Part shown: positions 29,001 to 37,259 of the stretch, piece by piece
How positions within the stretch are numbered: position 1 is the stretch's first letter
Layout: each line of letters begins with the position of its first letter
NCBI GenBank assembly: GCA_965153355.1
Contig: OZ231127.1
Coordinates: 78,740,001-78,804,000 of the forward strand
DNA: 64,000 bases
Direction: 5' to 3'
Origin: Flaccisagitta enflata
Lineage: Eukaryota > Chaetognatha > Sagittoidea > Aphragmophora
Position numbers and translations under genes: made by a program
Notes under the pieces: model-generated
Seen by the model: the letters and a program-made list of their open reading frames with translations, nothing else
Told to the model about the DNA's origin: nothing
Database searches by the model: none

Positions 29001-29698
29001 ATGCGATGGCGACCTCCTCCACTCCCGCCTACGGCCACAGCGAGGCGGCGACTGCCGTCAATCAGAGCCACCAAGGAGGAAGAGGAGGAGGAAGGCGAGG
29101 GAGAGGGAGAGGCGGCCGAGGGAACGGAAACAACAACTCCACTCCCGCCAACACTCCATCGCCTCCCGTCAACACCTCACCAACACCAAAACCGTCCTTC
29201 AAACAACAAAAGGCCGCCCTGCTGGCTGCCGCCAATCTCGAGGCGGAACGAAATAAAGAAAATCATCAGACTCAAACCTTCGGTGGAGGAAAACGTGGTG
29301 GTGGTGGTGGTGGTGGCCAACAGAATAGGAATCATCAAACGAGCACCCCGGCTACCGGCGGCAACAGCCAGACTGCAGCAAAATCCCACCCATCTGCAGG
29401 TAACTGGAACTGTCCTTGTTGTAACCGCTCGAAATTCCATGAATTGGCCAATTGCAAAGATTTCATAGCCAAAGCACAGCCAGACAGATACCTATTCTTA
29501 AGATCTAAGGGATTCTGTAACAAGTGTCTAGGCAGGGGCCACATGTCCAAGGACTGTAAATCTGAGGTCAGCTGCAACCTTTGCTCAGGAAAATTTCATC
29601 ATCCTCTACTACACCGAGACTTCACCAAACAGACAGAACAGGCTCAGGATAGCGACTCAGATGAGGGTGGAGATGCGTACAGTGACGATGCGGACTGA
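26084..29698 (+). CDS. gag: BEL/Pao Gag-like polyprotein (1204 aa)
   Basis: Structural protein expected to package element RNA into cytoplasmic particles. The ATG at 26084 is the first good start of the frame. Residues about 170-760 are Pro/Ser/Asn-rich and low in complexity. Residues about 767-970 match the DUF1759-type Pao Gag core (QRFNG, a helical region with YGYASRSAQ). Residues about 998-1016 are an RGG-rich basic stretch. The C-terminus has three zinc knuckles typical of Pao: CPCC..(H)..C from C1110, CNKCLGRGHMSKDC from C1145, then CNLC...HHPLLH. At 1204 residues it is long for a Gag, mostly through the disordered middle. It ends in TGA and the pol frame continues in register (see 29696). 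A palindromic repeat (27716-27768) is embedded in frame. Family assignment is strong. Confidence 0.92.
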   Translation: MAEGGFPPDPPRGLPPGCEMYYDVAARFDSRHARGLIRESNALIQRFIQAHGMGRDHPDQEFKKQANDLRSQLAAQKLTISEICDKFTVIAERDSLISQVGHMQMTLDSHAAFEFPPIIEIDQQVADSFLNRIGGNMVPPLPQLPINVSLTPFNRFNLLGTTPQAVGPFAPREPLIGPPPPPPLVASAPLITSPALLAPPARPALPAPTATMMEPTGTVQPPNSLIAFSESSRAPSLTHRETGRDIAPVGTINAALRRENPARSNTPSIHSEISEESSSISSSVQSNRTFEEDLPASAAVGEINTTLRVRCDAIIRKRQRFERRIQRYDEEVNRLATQMQSNSLNAIERHVNAAVGELNSVLNNPPSGGVLVPTGPNRTESWIAIQNDPQQATVSSADSVSSCSRNDDPENRPPRSRNSSHRRDRSNNPSIIDDQVNQTRSTGHSREQSIAPVIRRDDTPQSQFSHDPEQTYPVPNPGQNQNLPLPLSAQVQSGQPDHHSSDSSSSTLTSSTIRRSSQAVGNEPNDHSANPQSAQPNPANNPVGGFMAASGSPAACTSTINPPVHPAPPSGPNLPWPNPQLFRPDLWPYLDPRFQMLPPSLPIFPTINPVGPINPQSNSVPQAMAAAADLSRTPANPTSAAEASSNPNAATPPSTTTNLPPMATNPAPEDPTPSSDEDDFQSTVTSPPTHQSPTGAVTNGPLDTVNNQSDANSSPANVGSANSANSANPVNAVSNQPDAAQDAAVTLMLIHAATNSRDYLKSNRLPVDQRFNGLHNVDFESTLLRFKRVTKESKVGPQEMCYELKHYFSGDAAKICELYEGEGDPKENLDKAIKHLKREYGYASRSAQAIIDRLLSGNPIDRDDSASFKKFRINLEGEVTKAKSSGRASSFDNSDTINKIIRKKLPFVQQRWAVERSKKMLATDPELVEAEPHFDDFLSFLRSQNLIRDEAELISGSTEKKKPKINTRTMKIDAMATSSTPAYGHSEAATAVNQSHQGGRGGGRRGRGRGGRGNGNNNSTPANTPSPPVNTSPTPKPSFKQQKAALLAAANLEAERNKENHQTQTFGGGKRGGGGGGGQQNRNHQTSTPATGGNSQTAAKSHPSAGNWNCPCCNRSKFHELANCKDFIAKAQPDRYLFLRSKGFCNKCLGRGHMSKDCKSEVSCNLCSGKFHHPLLHRDFTKQTEQAQDSDSDEGGDAYSDDAD
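26092..26107 (+). promoter_or_regulatory. stable hairpin just inside the gag start
   Basis: AGGGGG-CTTT-CCCCCT begins eight bases after the A of the gag ATG and is followed at once by CCCCCCCCGGGG and GGGGTTTACCCC. Tightly folded RNA directly downstream of a start codon can pause initiating ribosomes or favour that AUG. Structure is seen; role is inference. Confidence 0.45.
27716..27768 (+). repeat. palindromic repeat family 2, copy B (inside gag)
   Basis: Perfect ten-pair outer stem GGATTTATGG/CCATAAATCC. Inner hairpin GGGCT-CGCCTGC-AGCCT. The core aligns base for base with copy A (GGCAG.G.CGGGCTCGCCTG.AGCC) while the outer arms are quite different but still paired. Read in frame in the low-complexity part of Gag. 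Confidence 0.8.
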
Positions 29699-29701
29699 CT
29701 G
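29696..29701 (+). promoter_or_regulatory. in-frame TGA between gag and pol (readthrough or restart site)
   Basis: The end reads GAC TGA CTG ATG. Gag (start 26084) and pol (start 29702) are in the same frame, with only TGA and one CTG codon between the last Gag codon and the Pol ATG. UGA followed by C is the leakiest stop context. Most BEL/Pao elements have one continuous Gag-Pol frame. This could be programmed readthrough, termination-reinitiation, or a fresh nonsense mutation. Confidence 0.75.
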
Positions 29702-32700
29702 ATGGCTGCGTTCGTGGGGCGTCATGGGGCCACCAGGCCTATTGTACCTGTAATGGTCCATGTAAATGGTAAAAGACGCCCCACTTACGCACTCATTGAC
29801 ACCGGCGCTAACACCAGCGCCGTGACTGAGTCACTATGTAAGGAATTAGGTGCCCCTAGAAAATCAATTTCAATAAAATTAAATACCTTTGACAGTTCTT
29901 CAAATGCTCAAAGAGAAATCACTTCCTTTAAGATTACTAACTTGAGTAACACCTTTGAACTAACAGTTGAAAACGCCCTTATTGGCAGTCAATTATCCAC
30001 CGAAAGGGAAAAACCCCCCACCCAGAGTGAATTAAACCATTTTGAGCATTTGAAGGATTTGAAAATATGCGAACTAGAAGATAAGGAAATTAATCTACTT
30101 CTTGACGCTAAGTTCGCATATTACTTCTGCACTGGAGATAATCGCATAGGCAAACATGATGAACCATTAGCCCTTGGAACAAAATTTGGCCATGCTATTA
30201 TAGGTCCCAGAATCTTAAATGACAGTGAGGAAGAGGATGATGAAAATGACATTCAAGCTAATAACATCATGACAATTAATGCTGAGACCATTACTCTGTC
30301 AAACATGATTAATAGGATGTTCAGACAGGATTTCATCTGTAGGGACTTTGAGTTATTTCCTCAGGAGATGACACATAGATCAGTTGAAGATGAACAAAGT
30401 TTAAAAATGATGCAAGAGTCAGCTAGATTTGTGGAAGAAGAAGGAAGATGGGAAATTACCATGCCTTGGCGTTTAGGGCGTCAACCCACCGCTGACCTAT
30501 TTAGAACTATAGATTTCTATAGTATGACAATGATGCGCCATTCAAAATTGGAACGCAAGTTTAGATTGAATCCTACCCTCAAAGAAGGATCTTTTAAACA
30601 GATGAGGATGACTCTGGAAGCGGGGCATGCGCGGATAATAGACACATTAGACGCCCCCCCCGAAAATGTTGTCTGTTATCTGCCAAATCACGTTGTAGTT
30701 AAACCTGACAAACCCGGAAAATTCCGGATTTGTCAGGACGCCGCTTCCAGAGTCGGTCCTCATTTCTTAAACAAATACTTATTTAGCGGTCCTGATATTT
30801 TGAATGGCCTAATAAAAGTAATTTTGAGATTCCGCCGTAAGAGATACACTATCTCGGCGGACATCACAAATTTCTTTTATCAAATTTTGTTAGACCCCAG
30901 AGATCGCTCAGCACTGCGCTACCCTTGGTGGAGTGATGAAACTATGGAGAAGGTGGTGATGATTGAAAGCTTGCGCCACATGTTCGGCGTCACCTCGTCA
31001 CCCACCATCTCCAATTTCATCCTCAAGTTGCATGCTGAAACGCATAAGGATAAGATTAGTTTGGACACGTACTTGGCGTTACTTTACGCCATGTACGTGG
31101 ATGATCTGTTAGAAAGCTGTGATGATAAGGAAACAGCTAGAAGAATTAAGTTAGAAATTACTGCTGTGCTTAAGTTAGGGGGCATGGACATCATAAAATG
31201 GAAAAGCAATTTTCCTGACCTTGACTTACCATCCTCCTCCACCCCCCCTTTCCTTGACAGTGATGAAGAAAATCCGGAGGTCGCTACTCCAGTGTCAATG
31301 GAATCGTTGGCGGATGAAAGCACAAACGCAGTACCATCGGAAGTCGTCGACGGACCCATGGAGAAGTGCGGCGGGCTCCCGCCCTCCTGTGGCCGGGAGG
31401 AGCACCGCGCTTCAACCACCGCTTCGACAACACCGCCGATGGAAGATGAAAACGTTGATCAACATGAAGATGAAGAAGATGATGAATTAGAAGCTCAACT
31501 CACACCCTCAGAATTGGTTAGTATTTTGAACCACGATTATACAGAGAGTTGTGCTAAAGAATTTCTGAATGAGTCCGATTTGAACGATAAAGTTTTGGGC
31601 CTAGGTTATAGTTTTGAGGAGGATGTTATGAACGTTAGAGTAGGGTCTAAGCCAGATAGGGAAATAGTTACTAAGCGTGATCTACTCAGCTTTGTTGCAA
31701 GCGTGTATGATCCTATAGGCTTAGTTAGCCCTTGGCTTTTGCCTGGAAAGCTATTATTCCAAGAAATTAGCTCTAACACTATCCCCTGGAAAAGCAAACT
31801 AAACCCTGAGCTGAAAAAGGAAGTTGTTAAATGGCAACAATCCATAGTTCACTTAAAGAAAATTAAGATAAGCAGGTGGACTAACCCTTTGGGTATGGAA
31901 CATTCAATCTGTCAGTTGGTTCTGTTTTGCGACGCCTCTAGGACAGGGTACGGCATGTGTAGTTATCTACGCCGTTTTCAAAGAGGGGCAGAAGATAGGG
32001 TTAGTGTTTCCTTTTTGGTCGGCAAGTCTCACGTCGTGCCGACCAATATGATGCTAAACCCCACAGAAGGAGCCCTTCCCCATTCAGACAGTATACCCAG
32101 ATTAGAACTGTGCGCGGCCAAAGTGGCCGCCCAGTGGAGAGATACGTTAGTCAGAGATGCAGGAGAGAATTTTGAGGATATCTTTATCTTTTCAGACTCA
32201 CTCACTGTTTTAGGATGGCTAAATAATTTCACAAAGAGGTTCAAAACGTTTGAAAATTTCCGCGTCAAATGTATTAGATCGCTCTCCCCATTGTCTGAAT
32301 GGCGCCATTGCCCCACCCTAATGAATCCCGCGGACCTTACGTCCAAGGGCATCAGAGCTGACGATACTAAGAAATGGAGAATGTACCACTACGGTCCCCC
32401 CTTTCTCTCTTTACCCCTTTCACAGTGGCCCCCGGTGCGACCCAATCCGAAGAACGAACATCCGGAGGAACTGGTGGCTGACGTCTCGGCGATAAACATC
32501 CTCGCCACCAATGGGTCAACGGAGGAGCCAGTAGTGGAAGCCGAGAATCACACCTTCGCACCATGGCCTCTGACAGCCACAAGTAAGATCTCGGAGTGGA
32601 AAACTAAGGTGCGCCGCATCGCCATAATAAGGCGCGTGGTGCTAAAATTGAGAGAAAGGGTAAGGAATAAGAAACAGGGTGTAGTAAGTACTAGACTAAG

Positions 32701-34138
32701 GCCTAGAAAGGATCAAAAGCCTGAAAAGTACATCATCCACCTAAGTGATCTAGAAAGAGAGGACGCAGAAAATATTCTAGTTAGAGCCATTCAGACAGTA
32801 GAATTTGAAAAGGAAATCCTCAACTTAGCCAAACTAGGAATATACTCTCCAAATTCTATTAACGATATGAAAATTAAAAATTCTAAATTGGCCAAATTGA
32901 GCCCCTTTTTGGACAAGTCAAATGTGATGAGGGCAGGAGGGAGAATTGCAAAAGCTGAGTATCTCCCATACAACCAGAGATTTCCAATCATCCTCCCCAA
33001 CAGCTCGCATGAGATAGTTCAATCGCTCATAAGACACTATCACCAAGCCAATTACCAAAAATTCCATTGCACCATCATGCAAACCCACCTACTACTAAGA
33101 AGCAAATATTTCATCCTGGGTGGCAAGAATTCAGTCCGGAATGTTTTAAGCAAATGCATTATCTGTCAAAGACTGTCCAAACGAAAAGCCACTCAAAAGG
33201 AAGGAAATTTACCTGCAGAAAGAATGGCAATTGTACCCCCGTTCTATCACTGTGCATTAGACTGTCTAGGCCCCTTCCATTTGCGCCATACTGGGCGTGG
33301 CACTCGCAAACAATTCGTGTTAATCGCCTGCTGTATGTCCACACGAGCCATCACCTTAGTCCCACTAAGAGACATGACCACTTCCAGCATCATCAATTCA
33401 CTGATCAAAATACATTCACAATTTCCTGCCCTCAAACATTTGTACTCGGACAACGGTACGAACTTTAAGGGCGCAGATAGGGAAATTAAAGAATCAGTCT
33501 CAGCTTGGAAGAAAGAAAATCTCAGTGAGGAATTAGATAAGTTAGAACTTACTTGGACATTTGGCCCAGCCTACTGTGCCAGCTATGGGGGTAGCTGGGA
33601 AAGACTAGTAGGACTAAGTAAGAAATTATTAAGATCAGTGATAGGCAGCAAGAATGTGGATCAAGAAGATTTTGAAACATTGCTCTCAGGGGCCAGTGCC
33701 CTTATGAATCGTCGTCCATTAACCCCTATCTCAGCAGATGTAGATGACGACATGGCACTGACACCCTCACATTTTCTGTATCCATATTTATTCACAACTA
33801 GCGCCAATCACATTCTTCCTCCTCAGGCGGAGAAAAACTCGGTCTTGCGCCATGGCTTCCGATGCACGCAGCACCTGCTCAACGAGTTTTGGCGCCAATT
33901 TCGAGATTCGTACCTACAGCAACTTCTGAAGCGGTCGAAGAATTCCACCACGACCGTCAAAGAGGGCGACGTCGTGTTGGTAGAAGACGTCGCCACCGCA
34001 CGAGAGGAGTGGCCGTTGGGCAGGATCGTACTGATAACAAACTCCGATGAACATCACGGGAGGCGATTCTCCATCAGACTGAACAACGGACGTTTAGTGG
34101 ATAGGGCAATCAAGTCCCTAATCCTCCTGGAGTTGTGA
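29702..34138 (+). CDS. pol: BEL/Pao Pol polyprotein: protease, RT, RNase H, integrase (1478 aa)
   Basis: Replicates and integrates the element. Domains in order: aspartic protease with ALIDTGANTSAV (catalytic D33); Pao-type linker (LGTKFGHAIIGPR); reverse transcriptase with FRICQDAASRVG near 341, ADITNFFYQI near 387 and the active-site YVDD at 465-468. An acidic low-complexity insert follows at about 510-610. RNase H has D744 (FCDASRTGYG), E802 (RLELCAAK) and D832 (FSDSLTVLGWL). Integrase has an HHCC-like zinc region (..CIICQRLSKRK), then D1187 (LDCLGP), D1250 (SDNGTNF) and E1300 (GSWERL). A DUF5641-type Pao C-terminus (GDVVLVED..WPLGRI) closes the protein. Every catalytic residue I checked is present and the frame is unbroken, so the copy looks potentially active. 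Confidence 0.95.
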   Translation: MAAFVGRHGATRPIVPVMVHVNGKRRPTYALIDTGANTSAVTESLCKELGAPRKSISIKLNTFDSSSNAQREITSFKITNLSNTFELTVENALIGSQLSTEREKPPTQSELNHFEHLKDLKICELEDKEINLLLDAKFAYYFCTGDNRIGKHDEPLALGTKFGHAIIGPRILNDSEEEDDENDIQANNIMTINAETITLSNMINRMFRQDFICRDFELFPQEMTHRSVEDEQSLKMMQESARFVEEEGRWEITMPWRLGRQPTADLFRTIDFYSMTMMRHSKLERKFRLNPTLKEGSFKQMRMTLEAGHARIIDTLDAPPENVVCYLPNHVVVKPDKPGKFRICQDAASRVGPHFLNKYLFSGPDILNGLIKVILRFRRKRYTISADITNFFYQILLDPRDRSALRYPWWSDETMEKVVMIESLRHMFGVTSSPTISNFILKLHAETHKDKISLDTYLALLYAMYVDDLLESCDDKETARRIKLEITAVLKLGGMDIIKWKSNFPDLDLPSSSTPPFLDSDEENPEVATPVSMESLADESTNAVPSEVVDGPMEKCGGLPPSCGREEHRASTTASTTPPMEDENVDQHEDEEDDELEAQLTPSELVSILNHDYTESCAKEFLNESDLNDKVLGLGYSFEEDVMNVRVGSKPDREIVTKRDLLSFVASVYDPIGLVSPWLLPGKLLFQEISSNTIPWKSKLNPELKKEVVKWQQSIVHLKKIKISRWTNPLGMEHSICQLVLFCDASRTGYGMCSYLRRFQRGAEDRVSVSFLVGKSHVVPTNMMLNPTEGALPHSDSIPRLELCAAKVAAQWRDTLVRDAGENFEDIFIFSDSLTVLGWLNNFTKRFKTFENFRVKCIRSLSPLSEWRHCPTLMNPADLTSKGIRADDTKKWRMYHYGPPFLSLPLSQWPPVRPNPKNEHPEELVADVSAINILATNGSTEEPVVEAENHTFAPWPLTATSKISEWKTKVRRIAIIRRVVLKLRERVRNKKQGVVSTRLRPRKDQKPEKYIIHLSDLEREDAENILVRAIQTVEFEKEILNLAKLGIYSPNSINDMKIKNSKLAKLSPFLDKSNVMRAGGRIAKAEYLPYNQRFPIILPNSSHEIVQSLIRHYHQANYQKFHCTIMQTHLLLRSKYFILGGKNSVRNVLSKCIICQRLSKRKATQKEGNLPAERMAIVPPFYHCALDCLGPFHLRHTGRGTRKQFVLIACCMSTRAITLVPLRDMTTSSIINSLIKIHSQFPALKHLYSDNGTNFKGADREIKESVSAWKKENLSEELDKLELTWTFGPAYCASYGGSWERLVGLSKKLLRSVIGSKNVDQEDFETLLSGASALMNRRPLTPISADVDDDMALTPSHFLYPYLFTTSANHILPPQAEKNSVLRHGFRCTQHLLNEFWRQFRDSYLQQLLKRSKNSTTTVKEGDVVLVEDVATAREEWPLGRIVLITNSDEHHGRRFSIRLNNGRLVDRAIKSLILLEL
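31363..31413 (+). repeat. palindromic repeat family 2, copy D (inside pol)
   Basis: Outer stem GAAG.GCGG / CCGC.CTTC with a T.G pair at the same place as copy A. Inner stem CTCCCG..CC / GG..CGGGAG around loop CTCCTGT, close to the CGCCTGY loop of the other copies. It lies in the acidic, low-complexity insert between RT and RNase H. Confidence 0.55.
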
Positions 34139-34159
34139 ACGCTGGTACTAAAGACCGAC

Positions 34160-34176
34160 GTCCACAAGGGGGAGTG
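34160..34176 (+). promoter_or_regulatory. internal polypurine tract just after pol
   Basis: ACAAGGGGGAGTGATGAAGG lies about 25 bases after the pol stop. In ordinary BEL/Pao elements this is where the polypurine tract and 3' LTR would be. The true terminal one reads AACGGGGGGAG|TGTCAAG at 44074-44091. It may act as a central plus-strand primer or mark the ancestral 3' end before accessory sequence was gained. Confidence 0.45.
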
Positions 34177-34790
34177 ATGAAGGATTAGCGCTATACTGCC
34201 CCAGCAAAACATAATTAGACAATGATAGTTGGTTCATACTAAATCAACTAATGTGTTAACTCGCCTAAAAAAAACGCTTTGTTTGACCGACGCGAATAAG
34301 TGCTGAGTTTCACTATAGCCGACTCATATTATTCTCACTGGATAAGTCCGATGTCAAAACTAATTGTTTAGCCAATGTTGTATCGGCGAACTTTCATTAC
34401 TGCCAGTACAATTATTATTATTACATGACATCGTAGAAAACAAAATCAAAATTAAAATTCGTTATTGCCGGTTTTTATCTGTTTACCTCCGACAAACGAA
34501 GATTACATGGTTATTCGCTATTCATCATTACTGACGGTCCGCTTTACCGGTTAAACGATTGGGATCATATAAATCAGATATGCGTTACTACCGGATGTTT
34601 GTTTCACTATTGCCGGCATGGTAGTCGTTCTTCTTTGCCTAGTAGACGCTCTCAAACTGTAGTTTCAAAATGAATAATGATAGTAGCCACTACGCCTTTA
34701 CGCTATTATTCAAATTACTATCAAAAATCAAATAGATCGCTAGAGAAAATCTTACGCAGATAGTCAGATGCAATTTCGACTCGAGGAGAT
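34177..34790. other. non-coding segment with scattered TTA(C/T)TGCCGG-like motifs
   Basis: AT-rich, with recurrent motifs TTACTGCC, TTATTGCCGG, TTTACCGG, TTACTACCGG and CTATTGCCGG at about 34395-34620. No reading frame. Position, between pol and the accessory gene, would suit a regulatory region; no protein-binding identity can be assigned. Confidence 0.4.
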
Positions 34791-34794
34791 CGCG

Positions 34795-35069
34795 AGCTCG
34801 CTTTGACCAATCAGAAGGCAGGGGAGACATAGCCTCCCGAATATCCGAATACGGGAAAAAGTAGAGAAGATCTCTCGACGTCGAGAAGCAAGATGGCGTC
34901 TGCGCAGCCGTCGAGTGGAGGAAATCGAGGCAGTCGAGAAAAAAGAATCCTCCATCCGACGGAGGAAAAGGAGGAAAGAAAAGGAACCGGAAACGCTCGA
35001 CTTCCGCTTTCCATTTCCGGTACGGACCGGAAATGGCGCCGCGCGCGATTGGCGCATAACAGCGTCTAA
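34795..35069 (+). promoter_or_regulatory. GC-rich candidate internal promoter / first exon of the accessory gene
   Basis: A sudden GC-rich block with GACCAATCAG (CCAAT box) at about 34806 and AAGATGGCG, the YY1-type initiator seen at many metazoan starts, whose ATG is at 34893. A 58-codon frame runs 34893-35069 (begins MASAQPSSGGNRGS). Purely from motifs; no transcript evidence. It could equally be a non-coding leader exon splicing to the acceptor at 35303. Confidence 0.35.
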
Positions 35070-35427
35070 TGCGACATATCCTGTGAAAGCTCTCAATTAA
35101 AGCAATCTATTGGAATATATATTATGACGCCCTAAGCTCGCTAGAAAATTTTGGCGTTTTCATAAAACAAAATTAGTCAGTCAATCACCAAAAATCAAAT
35201 ATTGATTGTTTAAGATGATGCCATTGAATCTATGCCCTTTTCCTCTTCTTCCTCGCCACTGCTGATGATTAAATGTTATAAACCCGTTTGCTTCCCTGTG
35301 TAGGTACAGAATTATCTTCCCCACTTTGTGATTCACAAGTGTTTACCGTGTGACTTTGTCCACGAAGAACGATTATCGTTATTATTATCATCATCATCAT
35401 CAGCTTCAAAATGTCGCCAATAGATCG

Positions 35428-35782
35428 ATGCACAGCCGTCAGGTCAGCGACGACGAGGAGGACGAAGTGCGGTTCAACCGCTTCGCCAACGAGAGGAAGA
35501 AGGAGGAGGAGAAGGAGTACCGGAGGAGTCAGCGGGAAACGCGGCACCAACGGACTCAAGATTGGGTGGACGAGGGAGAAGCGGCGGAGGCGAGAGGAGA
35601 GAGCGTGGAGGTCGAGGAGGAGGTAGCGGTGGAACCGGTCGTCCGGCCGAAGAATCCGGCCATGTTTAAAGGCCTCCCATCCGACGGCTTCAAGGCACCC
35701 CGGCTTCCGCGTCACCGCGCCTTGACCGGCCGCAACTCGCCGCCGCGACCACCCCCACGCCAAGTCCCCTCATTTCATCAAG
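35428..35782 (+). CDS. accessory gene A, exon 1 (acidic/charged N-terminus)
   Basis: First exon of a four-exon gene inside the retroelement. An acceptor (CTTCCCTGTGTAG) lies at 35303. The frame is closed by TGA at 35329-35331, so the first usable in-frame ATG is 35428 (begins MHSRQVSDDEEDEV); another ATG at 35411 is out of frame. The exon ends ..CATCAAG|GTAGAA at 35782 in phase 1. The encoded 118 residues are highly charged and probably disordered. Reading on past the donor stays open through 39-bp repeats, so an intron-retained form would add 13-residue repeats. Joins in phase to exon 2 (36141) or, skipping it, to exon 3 (37599). Confidence 0.65.
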
Positions 35783-35796
35783 GTAGAAAATTCAGT

Positions 35797-36100
35797 GATC
35801 AGAAATCATTCACACGATTTCAGAATTCATTCAGTGATCAGAAATCATTCGTTCGATTTCAAAATTCATTCAGTGATCAGAAATCATTCATTCGATTTCA
35901 AAATTCATTCAGTGATCAGAAATCATTCATTCGATTTCAAAATTCATTCAGTGATCAGAAATCATTCATCCGATTTCAAACTCATTCAGTGATCAGAAAT
36001 TATTCGCTCGATTTCAAGATTCCGTCATTGATCAGAAATCATTCCTTCGATGTCAAAACTCATTTATGGATCATAGACTCAAACTCATTGATCAGAAATT
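35797..36100 (+). repeat. 39-bp tandem repeat in intron 1 of accessory gene A
   Basis: Seven to eight units of 38-39 bases, each with TGATCAGAAAT(C)ATT, starts near 35797, 35836, 35875, 35914, 35953, 35991 and 36030. Because 39 is a multiple of three the unit is open as a 13-residue repeat (SDQKSFIRFQNSF type) in the exon 1 frame and in another frame. Confidence 0.9.
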
Positions 36101-36140
36101 ATTTGACTCTGATAGCCTACAACTGCAATCTTCCCCTTAG

Positions 36141-37259
36141 GATCCGCCTGCTTGCGCCCGGATGGGAGCCGCTTCGGCGGTGCACAGGCGAGTAATCCTT
36201 CCCCGTCTGGAAAGTCGCATCGATCGCCATCGTCAGCCTGCTTGCGCCCGGATGGGAGCCACCCTTGGGTGGTGCACAGGCTGACCCACGATCCCCCCTT
36301 CGAGACGTTGCCACGGACGCCATCGCCAGCCGCATCGCTCTCATCAATCGCGTCGACCACCGACGTCTCACTCGCGTCAACGATGCTAGCGGGACAAGTC
36401 GACGCGACAACTCCGACTCCTCTCTCCCCATTAAACGTCGAACAGCCTGCTTGCGCCCGGATGGGAGCCGCCTGGGGCGGTGCACAGGCTGCGCCAATCG
36501 ATCCACGCGACGTTGCCATGGCGGATTTGAGAGAAAAACTGAACCGGCTCGCCGACGAGAGGAAATCCGAGGCGTCTCTTCCCCCTCCACTTCGTTCTTC
36601 TTCGCCACGACTGGTGGAGGGCGATGGGGTGAGTGTGGCAGTGCCGGGCTCGCCTGTAGCCCGTGCCCGCACCACGCTCACCCCATTGACCCGAAACCAG
36701 AGGAAGCGCGCCAACAAGAAGAAGAACATGTTGGCAGAAGCGGCAAAGCTGGAAGAGTTGCCGGAAGAGGAAAAGGAGTTGGAGGAGAATCGTCAACGTC
36801 AGGCAAACTTGGAGAAGCGCTTTCACGTCAAGGCGCACCGGCGTCATGTGCAGCGCGACGCGGCGAGGGAGAAGGCGGAGAGGGAAGGAGCAGAGAGATT
36901 CAAGGAGGATATGTCGGCGAGAGAGAGGCAGAAGAAAGGGGAGGAGATGAGGAAGAAGCAGAAAGCAGAGGAGGCAGCGGTGGAGAGAGAGAGAGAAAGA
37001 ATGCAGGGGGTGAAGGACAGGATAGAGGCGTTGGAGAGGAGACAGGATTGGAAGGAGACGATGGAGGAGGCTAAGGTGACCGGGAGAGAGAGGTTCATGG
37101 AGGAGGAAGCGGAGAAAGGAAGAGAGGATGAGGAGGCGTTGGAAGCCGAGTGGCAGGAGTTGGCTGCAGAGTACGACGTACTCTTACCTGGCGTCCACCT
37201 TCACGTTCCCGAGTCTCTTGACTTCGTCGAGAGACACGCCTGCAAAGTGGATCGTTCAG
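36141..37259 (+). CDS. accessory gene A, exon 2 (coiled-coil, Arg/Glu-rich cassette exon)
   Basis: Acceptor CTTCCCCTTAG at 36140; donor GTTCAG|GTGATA at 37259/37260. Its 1119 bases are exactly 373 codons, phase 1 at both ends, so it can be included or skipped without changing frame. The first half is Ser/Ala/Pro-rich and is interrupted in frame by three copies of palindromic family 1 and one of family 2. The second half (from about 36700) is a long, strongly charged coiled-coil-like region (many E/R/K heptads, such as REKAEREGAERFKEDM), ending KVDRS. A contiguous frame reads past the donor to a stop at 37306. No known family recognised. Confidence 0.62.
36146..36189 (+). repeat. palindromic repeat family 1, copy 1
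   Basis: GCCTGCTTGCGCCCGGATGG...CAGGC. Inner hairpin CCGC-TTCG-GCGG (UUCG tetraloop). Outer stem GCCTG/CAGGC gains one more pair from the flanks (C-G). It begins exactly five bases after the acceptor AG of exon 2. Confidence 0.85.
36236..36281 (+). repeat. palindromic repeat family 1, copy 2
   Basis: Same core. Inner hairpin CCACC-CTTG-GGTGG, both arms changed relative to other copies with pairing kept. Flanks extend the outer stem by four pairs (GTCA/TGAC), giving nine. In frame within exon 2 (reads ACLRPDGSHPW). Confidence 0.85.
36445..36489 (+). repeat. palindromic repeat family 1, copy 3
   Basis: Same core with inner hairpin CCGCC-TGG-GGCGG. Flanks add two pairs (CA/TG). In frame within exon 2 but read in a different phase from copy 2 (ACARMGAAWGGAQA), which argues that the nucleic-acid structure rather than the peptide is conserved. 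Confidence 0.85.
36624..36686 (+). repeat. palindromic repeat family 2, copy A
   Basis: Outer stem ATGGGGTGAG.GTGG / CCAC.CTCACCCCAT with one T.G pair. Inner hairpin CGGGCT-CGCCTGT-AGCCCG. Embedded in the exon 2 reading frame (VPGSPVARART). Shares the loop CGCCTGY with copies B and C. Confidence 0.8.

Noticed and set aside
36146-36489. Conserved peptide motif ACLRPDGSRLG as a protein domain
   Set aside because: The same DNA is read in two different frames in different copies and changes preserve base pairing, so nucleic-acid structure explains it better.
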